Shown piece after piece: positions 1 through 8,125 of a stretch of 64,000 nucleotides of DNA (positions within the stretch are counted from its first letter, which is position 1; every line of letters begins with the position of its first letter). The translations under genes were made by a program, and so were the position numbers. The notes beneath the pieces are model-generated. The model made no database searches. It was not told the DNA's origin and saw only the letters and a program-made list of their open reading frames with translations. This DNA comes from Gemmatimonadota bacterium. GTDB lineage: Bacteria; Latescibacterota; UBA2968. The DNA lies in NCBI GenBank assembly GCA_009838845.1, contig VXRD01000026.1, forward strand, positions 18,142 to 82,141, written 5' to 3'.

Positions 1-997
1 CTCGGATGTGTAACAGCAGCATTTCAATATCATCAATATAGTCGGGATAATGTAGCTGTTCATTATTTTCACGAGACAATGCCACGAGACTTAGCAACGG
101 ATTCACACTGCCAGCAACGCCACTGCCTCGACGCGGTTTGAGATCAATTTTATCCCCAATTTCGGGAAGGCCGAGAACGATGGCTTCGATCAGGGATTCA
201 ACCGCTTCATCTAACCGATCCAGTTCTATTAAAATATTGCCTCGGTTATAATGCACAGCGAGATTATCGGGCACCAGTTCAGATAAGATGTCGTAAATCC
301 TCAGTTCCTGTTCAGAATTTTTTGTCTCGGCCAAATATTCAGCCCGATCGTAGAGTTGCTCAATTTTGGTATGATTTCTATCCGCGACCTCTTGCGCTTG
401 CTTCTCAAATTCTGGATGCACCAGCAAGACGAGTTGTCCCTTTTGGTCTTGTGAAAACAGGGGCGTTTTGACTGTATGCAAAATATCGCCCAATTCCGAA
501 ATAATTTTGTTCAAAAACGCAGGGGATCGCGATTGAAAAATGGGTTTCCAGGTATTGAGATCATGCGAGACATCAACCGTCCACAATTCGAGAGATAAAA
601 AACGTCTGAGCGTTGACTTCAACTGTTCTGTGGTTTCAAAAAAAAACGATGTTAGGTAACCTTCTTCTACATAGTGGTGAACGAGCCATTGACGGAATTC
701 GCGCTGGATAACCCAGGCGTCCTCCAGGCAATTGGCGAGCGTGAGTATCGACCAGAGCGGAATATCCGAATGTACTTTTGCAAGCGCCTGATCAATAGTA
801 CACGACTCGCCTTCCTCATCATTCTGAGCCAGATGGACATCGTCGATAAAGTTTTCTATGGACAATGCGCGTTTTTCTCGTTCGCTTTCTGCGATAACGA
901 GAAAATTCCCCTGGAAATTTTCCCGGTCAATTGTCAGTGTGCGCACAAGTTCTCGATCGCTCATCACAGCACACTGTTGTATAACCCGATCACTCAT
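1..997 (-). CDS. TPR-containing protein, 3' end outside window
   Basis: The reading frame is open on the minus strand from an ATG at 997 to the left edge (about 332 codons), so the C-terminus is missing. I translated it by hand. The N-terminal ~220 residues are acidic, rich in Glu, Leu and aromatic residues and match no family I recognise. Near residues 255-285 a helix pair, beginning VHYNRGNILIELDRLDEAVE, has the spacing of a tetratricopeptide repeat. There is no signal peptide, so a cytoplasmic scaffold or regulator is the likely role. The start lies 10 bases after the stop of the small membrane-peptide gene, and both follow purC, so the three are probably co-transcribed. The ribosome site is weak. 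Function unknown; coding status is fairly sure because about 1 kb has no stop. Confidence 0.7.
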   Translation of the reverse strand, partial: MSDRVIQQCAVMSDRELVRTLTIDRENFQGNFLVIAESEREKRALSIENFIDDVHLAQNDEEGESCTIDQALAKVHSDIPLWSILTLANCLEDAWVIQREFRQWLVHHYVEEGYLTSFFFETTEQLKSTLRRFLSLELWTVDVSHDLNTWKPIFQSRSPAFLNKIISELGDILHTVKTPLFSQDQKGQLVLLVHPEFEKQAQEVADRNHTKIEQLYDRAEYLAETKNSEQELRIYDILSELVPDNLAVHYNRGNILIELDRLDEAVESLIEAIVLGLPEIGDKIDLKPRRGSGVAGSVNPLLSLVALSRENNEQLHYPDYIDDIEMLLLHIR

Positions 998-1007
998 GTT
1001 CGTAAAC

Positions 1008-1226
1008 TCAACGGTGATATTCGCGCAAAGACAAACGCTTTCGCGGTCGTTGGATCTCAATGGGTTTTTCAGAGACACTGACGTCATTGCGCATCTTGCG
1101 ACCGAGCTTGCGAATCAGATAAACACCCCACCAGATTAGCGCCCCGATCACAGCCAGCACCATCCCAATGCTGCGACCGCTGGCACTTTCAAGACTCTTG
1201 AGCAAACTGTTAATCAGGTCTTCCAC
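1008..1226 (-). CDS. Small single-pass membrane protein
   Basis: A 72-residue peptide starting at GTG (1226), 15 bases after the purC stop, with a purine-rich AAAAGAAG upstream. Residues ~20-38 form one hydrophobic helix (IGMVLAVIGALIWWGVYLI). It is followed by a strongly basic tail (RKLGRKMR, then RPRKRLSL), giving an N-out/C-in topology by the positive-inside rule. I recognise no family. It sits between purC and the TPR gene on the same strand with very short gaps, which supports translation as part of that operon. It could anchor a partner at the membrane, but that is a guess. Confidence 0.5.
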   Translation of the reverse strand: MEDLINSLLKSLESASGRSIGMVLAVIGALIWWGVYLIRKLGRKMRNDVSVSEKPIEIQRPRKRLSLREYHR

Positions 1227-1241
1227 TGTTGATCGCTTCTT

Positions 1242-2207
1242 TTAAAAATACGGCTCGATATTTTTTTCAATGCGCTCGAGTATGGGCGTATCATCCACTT
1301 CGGTTTCAAATGGTTCGCCTGTTACGCGCTCGAACAGGTCTATGTATCGCGCGGAGACTTGTGTGCGAATTTCGTCATCTAATTCGGGAATATTATCGTC
1401 GGATATCCCCTTATCCACGAGCCAGAGGCGCAGGAATTCTTTGTCCAGACTCTCGGGTTCTTCGCCGCGCGCATGGAGGTCTTCATAAGAATCCAGGATC
1501 CAGTAGCGCGAGGAGTCGGGCGTGTGGATCTCATCGGCAACGGTTAGATTGCCATCTGGGTCCAGTCCCATTTCGTATTTTGTATCCACCAGAATCAATC
1601 CGCGCTGTGCGGCTAATTCTGTGCCGCGCGCGAATAATTCCAGAGCTACTTTCTCGACTTCTGCCCACCTGTCTGCATCGACCAAGCCGCGTTCGACAAT
1701 TTCCTGTGGCGAGATTGATTCGTCGTGATCTTCTGCTTTTGTGGTCGGCGTAATAATCGCTTCGTCAAATTTTTGATTTTTTATCATGCCATCGGGCAAG
1801 TCAACGCCGCAGAATTTCCGTACACCGTTATTGTAATTCGTCCACACCGAGGTGTCCGTACTGCCGGTCAGGTACCGTCGCACGACGATTTCGACGGGTA
1901 ACATATCGAGTTCGCGCGCAACCGTCACATTGGGGTCCGGTACGTCCAGCACCTGATTGGGCACGATATCTGCGGTCTGATCAAACCAGTATTTTGCCGT
2001 TTTGTTCAAGACCTGTCCCTTCAGGGGGATCGCACCGAGTACGTGATCAAACGCGCTTTGACGGTCTGTGGTGATGAGAATGCGCTTGTCTTCGAGCAGA
2101 TAGATGTCCCGCACTTTCCCTTTCTGGTATTGATTTGACCAGCGGTCAAATTTTGCTTCCAGCAAACAGTTATTCAGTTGTGAACGGATTTGTTCTTGAG
2201 AGATCAT
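1242..2207 (-). CDS. purC: Phosphoribosylaminoimidazole-succinocarboxamide synthase (SAICAR synthase)
   Basis: Joins aspartate to CAIR using ATP in de novo purine synthesis, in the cytoplasm. The protein is 321 residues, the longer form found in yeast Ade1 and many bacteria rather than the ~240-residue E. coli form. Visible signatures are GKVRDIY near residue 30 (nucleotide loop), DRQSAFDHVLGAIPLKG, VVRRYLTGS, ILVDTKYEMG and DEIHTPDSSRYW. I placed the start at ATG 2207, because AGGAG lies 8 bases upstream; a longer in-frame version to 2243 has no ribosome site. It is first in a probable operon with the small membrane peptide and the TPR protein. No other pur gene is nearby. Confidence 0.96.
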   Translation of the reverse strand: MISQEQIRSQLNNCLLEAKFDRWSNQYQKGKVRDIYLLEDKRILITTDRQSAFDHVLGAIPLKGQVLNKTAKYWFDQTADIVPNQVLDVPDPNVTVARELDMLPVEIVVRRYLTGSTDTSVWTNYNNGVRKFCGVDLPDGMIKNQKFDEAIITPTTKAEDHDESISPQEIVERGLVDADRWAEVEKVALELFARGTELAAQRGLILVDTKYEMGLDPDGNLTVADEIHTPDSSRYWILDSYEDLHARGEEPESLDKEFLRLWLVDKGISDDNIPELDDEIRTQVSARYIDLFERVTGEPFETEVDDTPILERIEKNIEPYF

Positions 2208-2237
2208 GGATATACACTCCTTTAAAAAAATAAATGC

Positions 2238-2280
2238 AACCACCGATTAACACAGATGGACACGGATAATACGCATGAAT
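2238..2280. repeat. Dispersed intergenic repeat, copy A
   Basis: The sequence contains ACACAGATGGACACGGATAA just upstream of purC. A related, inverted version lies at 2945-2977. The core (CAGATGGACACAGAT-like) resembles a short repeat I know from intergenic DNA of many unrelated bacteria, where it is often mis-annotated as peptides containing WTQMDTD. The two copies bracket the toxin-antitoxin pair. No coding role is evident. Confidence 0.5.
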
Positions 2281-2322
2281 AGTTAGTGGGGGAGGGAATT
2301 GGTTTCATCTTCCAGCCAATCG

Positions 2323-2676
2323 TTAGAGTGCCAGCACCGCACGGAGTAGTCTATCTACTTCGACTTGCAATTGCGGACCAAGACTTCCGAGACGACGGAT
2401 GATGACTGATCGTTCTACTGTAGCTAATTTGTGCATCCGGATGACGGACGTAACGCGCAAGCCTGTCAAGCTAAATTCCGGGTGGTTAGACTCAACGGTA
2501 TAGTCGGTGGGAGCAAGCGTACCGCGTACGACGCTGGAAATTGCCACGAGCACCAAATCGTCTCCGAGTTGTCCTTGGGACACGACCACTGCGGGACGAA
2601 GGGTAGTACCGGTCAAATCGGTAAATGGAAACCGCGCCAGGACCACATTACCGCGAGAGAGCTTTGGGTGCGTCAC
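2323..2676 (-). CDS. MazF/PemK-type toxin (endoribonuclease)
   Basis: A 117-residue protein with the MazF/PemK fold signatures: GNVVLARFPFTDLTGTTLRP at residues 9-28 (the beta1-beta2 loop with the invariant Pro) and VVVSQ, followed by a basic C-terminal half. Family members cleave mRNA at short motifs and are inactivated by a cognate antitoxin. The start is GTG at 2676, and its GTGA overlaps the stop of the upstream small gene, the classic translational coupling of an antitoxin-toxin operon. Full length for the family. Cleavage specificity cannot be read from the sequence. Confidence 0.85.
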   Translation of the reverse strand: MTHPKLSRGNVVLARFPFTDLTGTTLRPAVVVSQGQLGDDLVLVAISSVVRGTLAPTDYTVESNHPEFSLTGLRVTSVIRMHKLATVERSVIIRRLGSLGPQLQVEVDRLLRAVLAL

Positions 2677-2903
2677 ACGGGTTCCCCATCCTTGGAGGAG
2701 TAAATGTTTTCTCCTTCTTCCTGCCAGAAGTCAAATGCGCCACTTTCTTCTGCGAGGCGCATAATATCCTCTGTTGTCACATCATCTTCCTGCCTTTGCA
2801 CGGTAATCTCTTCATAGCGCTGTGCCAGTTTTACCAGCAGTTCGAGTTCGCTTTGCGGAACCAGCACCTTCTCACCTATACATTGTATGTGAATCGTTGC
2901 CAT
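2673..2903 (-). CDS. Putative antitoxin of the MazF-like module
   Basis: A 76-residue acidic protein translated immediately before, and overlapping by 4 bases with, the MazF-like toxin. GGAG precedes the ATG at 2903. The N-terminal half could form a small beta/helix unit (MATIHIQCIGEKVLVPQ, then a helix ELELLVKLAQRYEEI). The C-terminal half is acidic and probably disordered (from about QRQEDDVT to SSKDGEPV), as in antitoxin tails that wrap the toxin. I do not see a clear ribbon-helix-helix or AbrB motif, so DNA binding is uncertain. The assignment rests on position, size and overlap. Confidence 0.65.
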   Translation of the reverse strand: MATIHIQCIGEKVLVPQSELELLVKLAQRYEEITVQRQEDDVTTEDIMRLAEESGAFDFWQEEGENIYSSKDGEPV

Positions 2904-2944
2904 TTTGGCTCCTCAAGCGTAGAGATTAACGGATGTTTTGCCTT

Positions 2945-2977
2945 CTATCTGTGTCCATCTGCGTCCATCTGCGGATG
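2945..2977. repeat. Dispersed intergenic repeat, copy B (inverted)
   Basis: Reads TCTGTGTCCATCTGCGTCC on the plus strand, with the GTCCATCTG unit repeated twice. Its complement matches the CAGATGGACACAGAT core of copy A at 2238-2280. It lies between the antitoxin start and the stop of the DUF6785-type gene, so the two copies flank the toxin-antitoxin pair in inverted orientation. Confidence 0.5.
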
Positions 2978-2981
2978 CTCT

Positions 2982-4970
2982 TTAAGCCGCGCGGAAATGC
3001 ACGGCGTGGCCCCTTTCGGGGAACCAGATTACATCCAGCATCAATGACAGGGCTACGCCCAGGACATAGCCGACGAGTAAACCGATGAAAAAGGGCCGCG
3101 ATTTGTGATAGACAGAGGGACCGCCTACTTTGAGCATCACCAGCTTGATCAGCCAGGCGATAAATAATGTGAAACTGCTGGCGCGAATCAACGGGGTTCC
3201 CGAAAGCGCGAGACCCACCGGGTGCAGGGGCCACCACACAAATCGATGGCGCATAAAAATGAGACCGATCATCGCCAGACCGCCTATGCCGAAAAAGACC
3301 AGATTTTCGGGGTTATCCACGTAAAAGGGCGGATTATCGGCATTCTTGACCGCGTTGGCGGAATTCCTAAAATAGTTGCGCGCACTTCTGGGAATCTCGG
3401 CGACATTAAAATTAAAAGCGCCTTCATTATAGCCCAGGTTCAAAGTGAGAAAAATGCTCGTTACAAAACTCACTGCAAAAGCCATATAAAGCGCGGCTAT
3501 TAACTTGCGGCGGTTATCGGTGATGCCCTCGGACAACTTGCCTACCTGTGCGGTAGCTGGCAAAAATAAGCCCTTGGCATTCCCCGTAATTAAATTGGCG
3601 AATCGAAACGCCACATGCGTGGTGGGTGGAATCCCGACATTGCCGAAAAAGGGCGCCACATAATTCCACGCAATTCCCGGTATCTGCGTGTAGGGCATGC
3701 CCGTATCTGATAAAATTTTCGCCATTCCAATATATCCACACACACACGCCATCAGCAGCAGGGCGCTGATGATGGGATCCATGTTCATCTGCATCATCCA
3801 GATAAACAAAAACGCGAGGCCCGCCACCACGCCGACCACAGCGGCGCGATAGGACAATAGCTCATCGCGGTCATCCACGCTGTCGTCTTTGCCAAGGGCT
3901 TTCATTATCACATCCCGTAAATGCAGCCGCGCTACCCAGAACATCGAAATCACCAGCACGACGAACGCGCCGCGCGTCTGCCATTGGTACACGCCGCGAT
4001 AGGCAACGGGAACCATGGATTTATATCCCAATTTATTGAGCCAGCCACCCTCGACAATGAAGAGGAGATCGAATACCCATAAGCTGAGCAGCACATCGAG
4101 GCTGGCAAAATAGGAGAAGAAGATGGAAAACAAGCCCACCGATGCCCGTATGCGCGGAAACTGTGGATCAATGATATGCCATCTGCCTCCGTGGATGGGA
4201 AAGCGCGGGAAATTTGGCAAAAAGTAATTGATACAATTCCAGGCGATCATGCCAAATGCCAGGGCGAATCCAACCCAGAACAGGCGATTGTACATAAAGC
4301 CCGGCAATGTGCGTTTGTCACCTCCCGGTTCGGACATCATATTGATCAGGGGGGCCATGGCCGGATATGCCAGGCGTTCGTTTTGCACCCACTGTTTTCT
4401 AAAAATGACGCCTATACAGGTCAGTACCACAAACGCAGCCGTAAAAGCCATGAACCACCAGAATAGCGGTAGTACCCATATATCCCAGGGAATGGCCGCG
4501 CCTTCGGGGCGACCTTCAAAAAACCACGCTATTCCATTGCCATCATTGGTGGGGATTAAAAAGTCGGGCAGATGTGGGTGCAGCAATTCGGCCCAGTTGT
4601 TGTCTTCGGTCGCATAGAAATACGGCGCAGAAATATATCCGATCAAAAATCCCGTACTGCCCCAGATCGGCATGGTTGCACCCACGAGGCCCATCGACAA
4701 AATGGTGTGCCATTCCCCGGATTGAAGTGAGAATCGCGCAAGCCTGCCCATCACTGCGAGCGCAATCAGCATGGTAATAAACACGATGAGCATGGCCATT
4801 GGAATGTGCGATAGCACCATGCGCGAGCCGTGATAATGAAATCGTACATATACCGCAATCACATCCAGCAGCACGACCAGGAGCAGTCCCAAGCCGATGG
4901 CCCGCGGCGTAATGCCCCCTCGAGGAGATTGTTCGGCCTCGCGGCCAATATTTGGTACTTGTGTTGCCAT
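2982..4970 (-). CDS. DUF6785-type polytopic membrane protein
   Basis: 662 residues with about 12-14 hydrophobic helices, for example residues 25-43, 56-76, 90-115 and 165-190, and a helix run to the C-terminus. Sequence features such as FRKQWVQNERLAYPAM, SDTGMPYTQIPGIAW, KSRPFFIGLLVGYVLG and the MLDVIWF end match the DUF6785/DUF6784 membrane proteins common in uncultured PVC-like and Poribacteria-like genomes. The overall look is of an oligopeptide-transporter-like permease, but no substrate is established. The start at 4970 has GAGG about 11 bases upstream. It follows the PhyH gene by 27 bases on the same strand, so the two are probably co-transcribed. A second member begins at 63709. Confidence 0.75.
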   Translation of the reverse strand: MATQVPNIGREAEQSPRGGITPRAIGLGLLLVVLLDVIAVYVRFHYHGSRMVLSHIPMAMLIVFITMLIALAVMGRLARFSLQSGEWHTILSMGLVGATMPIWGSTGFLIGYISAPYFYATEDNNWAELLHPHLPDFLIPTNDGNGIAWFFEGRPEGAAIPWDIWVLPLFWWFMAFTAAFVVLTCIGVIFRKQWVQNERLAYPAMAPLINMMSEPGGDKRTLPGFMYNRLFWVGFALAFGMIAWNCINYFLPNFPRFPIHGGRWHIIDPQFPRIRASVGLFSIFFSYFASLDVLLSLWVFDLLFIVEGGWLNKLGYKSMVPVAYRGVYQWQTRGAFVVLVISMFWVARLHLRDVIMKALGKDDSVDDRDELLSYRAAVVGVVAGLAFLFIWMMQMNMDPIISALLLMACVCGYIGMAKILSDTGMPYTQIPGIAWNYVAPFFGNVGIPPTTHVAFRFANLITGNAKGLFLPATAQVGKLSEGITDNRRKLIAALYMAFAVSFVTSIFLTLNLGYNEGAFNFNVAEIPRSARNYFRNSANAVKNADNPPFYVDNPENLVFFGIGGLAMIGLIFMRHRFVWWPLHPVGLALSGTPLIRASSFTLFIAWLIKLVMLKVGGPSVYHKSRPFFIGLLVGYVLGVALSLMLDVIWFPERGHAVHFRAA

Positions 4971-4997
4971 TCTCAGTTTCCCTCAAAAAATACGTAC

Positions 4998-5732
4998 CTA
5001 CAGTGCGCGTCCGCGCAAAACCTCGCGGCACTGTCCTTCGCTATTGCCCGTCACATTGTAGGCAAAGGTATTCATACGGCGGTCTCGATGCGATGTATTC
5101 GGTCCCGATCCGTGAATGGTCAAGGCACTGAAAAACACGCCATCGCCCGGTTCCATCGCCACGGGTACCGCGTCTTCTCGCTCGCGATAGTGCCCCGGCA
5201 AAAATACGCCAAAACTCGTTTGTGCGCGTTCGTGTTCTTGCAGACCCCATTTGTGGCTGCCGGGGATGAACTGAATACAGCCATTTTCGTCATCTGTCCC
5301 GTCAATGGCGAGTTGACAATTTACCATCAGAGGCCGATTGTCTTCGCGTTTCCAATACGCGTAATCCTGATGCCAGGGTATTGCCGTGCCATCGCGCGCG
5401 GCTTTCATCAATAGCTTGCTGTGATACAGTGAGATATTTGGTCCAATCAGGGATTCTATAATATTCAACATATCATCACAGCGCAATGCGCGATTTAACC
5501 CTGTGCTGATCACTTCGCTGTGCATCAATTGTCGGATGCGCCTGGGCAGGTATTCATCCTCAAATTCTTCCCATGAGATCCCGACTCCTTCGTGTGCGTT
5601 TTCTGCCATTCGCTCGTGCAAGCCAGCAATTTCGCGTTCGATGTGGGAAATTTCTCCAGATGGAATCAATCCCTTTTTCAACACATATCCATTCTGGTCG
5701 TAGAATTTTTGTTCTGCATCCGTTAGCCCCAT
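4998..5732 (-). CDS. Phytanoyl-CoA dioxygenase (PhyH) family protein
   Basis: A 244-residue Fe(II)/2-oxoglutarate-dependent oxygenase. The facial triad is intact: H121-x-D123 in IPWHQDYAYW and H207 in LTIHGSGPN, followed by the 2-oxoglutarate-binding Arg in SHRDRRMN. GCIQFIPGSHKWG is the usual PhyH core strand. No signal peptide, so cytoplasmic. The substrate is unknown; such genes are greatly expanded in marine uncultured lineages and need not act on phytanoyl-CoA. AAGGAG sits 8 bases before the ATG at 5732. It lies directly upstream of the DUF6785-type membrane protein, suggesting uptake followed by hydroxylation of one compound (inference). Confidence 0.9.
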   Translation of the reverse strand: MGLTDAEQKFYDQNGYVLKKGLIPSGEISHIEREIAGLHERMAENAHEGVGISWEEFEDEYLPRRIRQLMHSEVISTGLNRALRCDDMLNIIESLIGPNISLYHSKLLMKAARDGTAIPWHQDYAYWKREDNRPLMVNCQLAIDGTDDENGCIQFIPGSHKWGLQEHERAQTSFGVFLPGHYREREDAVPVAMEPGDGVFFSALTIHGSGPNTSHRDRRMNTFAYNVTGNSEGQCREVLRGRAL

Positions 5733-5936
5733 GGGACACTCCTTTGTAATTTCACAGCATCTAATTTACAAATTATGACACGCTCTTGCAAAATCATTTA
5801 TATTGTATAGCGTGCAAATTAGAAATAGGGAACAGAAAGAGAATGATTAACGTCATAAATTGATGCGTTATGATTATTTTAAAGAAAAAATCGACCTTTT
5901 TTCACCGCCCTTTGGGCATTAAAATAAGGAAAGCCG

Positions 5937-8093
5937 ATGAAAATACGTATTCTTTTTGCTTTGTTGTTCTGTATCTCTCTTTTGGGAAGTATTTCCGAGG
6001 CGTCTGATTGGACGCACTGGCGCGGTCCCATGCAAAATGGTGCTTCGCCGGAGACGGGGCTTATTTCTACATGGTCTCTGGAGGGCGAAAATCTGATCTG
6101 GCGCCGTGATTTTATCGGCAGATCTACACCGATTATTGTAAATGGTCGGGTCTATGTTATCGGGCGAACCGGCAAAGACATAACCGAGCAGGAGCACATC
6201 GCGTGTTTTGATGCGGAAACAGGTGATCTCATTTGGGAAAAGAAATTCAATGTCTGGCACTCAACCATAACCTTCAATCGTCTGGGATGGGCAAGCCTGG
6301 GGGCCGATGGCGAGACCGGTAATATTTACGCCCATCTCGTCAGTGGATTATTGATCTGTTTTGATACCGATGGCTATGTCCAGTGGCAGCGGTCTCTAAC
6401 CGAAGAATTTAACCGATTCTCCGGTTATGGCGGACGATTGCACACGCCCGTTGTCGATGGCGATCTGGTTATCATCAGCATGGGCAATCGCGGATGGGCT
6501 GGTGTACCTCCTTCTCATCGGTATGTTGCCTTTAATAAACATACGGGTGAAACCGCGTGGATGGCTCGTCCAGGCGGCGGTGGGCAGGTTGATTTAACCG
6601 TTTACTCTACGCCTGTTGTCACGACAATTGACGGGCAGCGCGTGTTGGTTGCCGGCAATGGCAATGGCGGTATTTTTGCCTTCAAAGTCGCAACGGGCGA
6701 AAAAGTATGGGGTTTTTCATTCAGTAAGCGCGGCATCAATACCTCGCCTGTTGTGGCTGATAATCGCGTTTATGTCGCACATAGTGAAGAAAATGTCGAT
6801 AATACCTCTCTTGGTCGCGTTGCGTGTTTGGATGCGCGTACGGGCAAAGAAATCTGGCGACAAGACGGTATGACCGCGGGCTATGCTTCGCCAGCGGTTC
6901 ACGCGGGACGCGTCTATGTGATCGACAATTCGGCCAATGTGCATTGTTTAGACGCTAAAACGGGAAAGCAATATTGGGAGCAAAATATCGGCACTGTGGG
7001 CAAGGGATCGCCGACCTGGGCCGATGGAAAACTCTATGTTACTGAAGTCAATGGCGGCTTCCAGATTCTCAAAACGAATAATATGAACGCTGAAGTGCTC
7101 GACAAAAAGAAAATTGCAATGCCCGAAGGTGGGCATGCCGAGATCTACGGATCAGCCGCTGTTGCGTATCGCCGCATCTATTTTGCGACCGAAGCCGGGT
7201 TGTTTTGTCTGGGCGATAAAAACGCGCGATTTGAAGTCACGCCTTCTCCCCATACAAAGCACGAAAGCGCGCCTTCGAGTGCTGAACCAGCATCTATTCT
7301 TTCTATTCCGGCTGAGGCGACCATACAACAAGGCGAGGTACTGCCTCTGCGGGCAGAGGCTTATGACGAGAAGGGCCGCTTGATCGGCAATGCCGACGTC
7401 GAGTGGTCGTTGAATGGCCTGGATGGAGAAATAAAGAATAATCAGTTTGTACCATCCCGACCGGGACAGGGCGGGTGGATCACGGCCAAACTGGGGGAAT
7501 TAACCCGACAAACCTGGGTGCGCGTGGTGCCCGATGTGCCCTGGACAGAGGATTTTGAAAATGTCGAAGTCGGCACAAATCCATTGCACTGGGTGTGGGG
7601 GGGCAGGGGTTTTGTGGTGGAGGAAAAAGATGGCAACATGGTGCTGGCAAAACCGCCAGCTGCACGCGGCTTAGACCGGTCAAATCTCTACGTGGCGCCA
7701 TACAACTTCAGTGGCTATACGATTCAGGCCGATCTTATGGGTACGCAGAACAAGCGCCGACGTCCCGATATGGGGCTTGTAGCGCATCGCTATATCCTCG
7801 ACCTTCAGGGCATTCACCAACGCCTTGAAGTGCGATCGTGGTCGTCGGATTTGCGCATGGCAAAACGCATTGATTTCCACTGGGACATGGGGGTGTGGTA
7901 CACCATGAAAATGAGAGTTGATATCGAAGGCGGTAAAGCTATCGTTCGGGGCAAAGTCTGGAAAAAAGGCGATCCCGAACCCGATGCGTGGAGTATTGAA
8001 GTAGAGGATCCCCTGCCGATAGAAGAGGGCAGTCCCGCGCTTTACGGCTATTCACCCGCCACGATTTACTACGATAATGTGAAACTTTGGTAA
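5937..8093 (+). CDS. Secreted PQQ-like beta-propeller protein with C-terminal extension
   Basis: 718 residues. A signal peptide covers residues 1-22 (LFALLFCISLLGSISEA), followed by the W-x-x-WRGP motif (SDWTHWRGPMQNGA) that opens many of these proteins. Residues ~40-430 carry repeated blades with the PQQ_2 signature (ACFDAETGDLIWEKK, FAFKVATGEKVWG, ACLDARTGKEIWRQD, HCLDAKTGKQYWEQN). Residues ~455-540 look like an Ig/big-like domain (LSIPAEATIQQGEVLPLRA), and ~545-718 look like a jelly-roll lectin or laminin-like domain. No catalytic quinoprotein residues are evident, so a periplasmic or surface binding or scaffolding role is more likely than dehydrogenase activity. The gene starts 33 bases upstream of a second propeller gene. 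Confidence 0.85.
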   Translation: MKIRILFALLFCISLLGSISEASDWTHWRGPMQNGASPETGLISTWSLEGENLIWRRDFIGRSTPIIVNGRVYVIGRTGKDITEQEHIACFDAETGDLIWEKKFNVWHSTITFNRLGWASLGADGETGNIYAHLVSGLLICFDTDGYVQWQRSLTEEFNRFSGYGGRLHTPVVDGDLVIISMGNRGWAGVPPSHRYVAFNKHTGETAWMARPGGGGQVDLTVYSTPVVTTIDGQRVLVAGNGNGGIFAFKVATGEKVWGFSFSKRGINTSPVVADNRVYVAHSEENVDNTSLGRVACLDARTGKEIWRQDGMTAGYASPAVHAGRVYVIDNSANVHCLDAKTGKQYWEQNIGTVGKGSPTWADGKLYVTEVNGGFQILKTNNMNAEVLDKKKIAMPEGGHAEIYGSAAVAYRRIYFATEAGLFCLGDKNARFEVTPSPHTKHESAPSSAEPASILSIPAEATIQQGEVLPLRAEAYDEKGRLIGNADVEWSLNGLDGEIKNNQFVPSRPGQGGWITAKLGELTRQTWVRVVPDVPWTEDFENVEVGTNPLHWVWGGRGFVVEEKDGNMVLAKPPAARGLDRSNLYVAPYNFSGYTIQADLMGTQNKRRRPDMGLVAHRYILDLQGIHQRLEVRSWSSDLRMAKRIDFHWDMGVWYTMKMRVDIEGGKAIVRGKVWKKGDPEPDAWSIEVEDPLPIEEGSPALYGYSPATIYYDNVKLW

Positions 8094-8125
8094 TCTTCAT
8101 AAACCCTTACAGATAAAGGAATAAA

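Noticed and set aside
2625..3047. Plus-strand open frame across the antitoxin and repeat B
   Set aside because: Its end encodes the LCPSASICG peptide typical of spurious translation of the dispersed repeat, and the toxin-antitoxin pair on the other strand explains the DNA.
5761..5936. AT-rich gap searched for a promoter of the first propeller gene
   Set aside because: Several TATA-like and TTGCAA-like strings occur, but no hexamer pair with proper spacing stood out.
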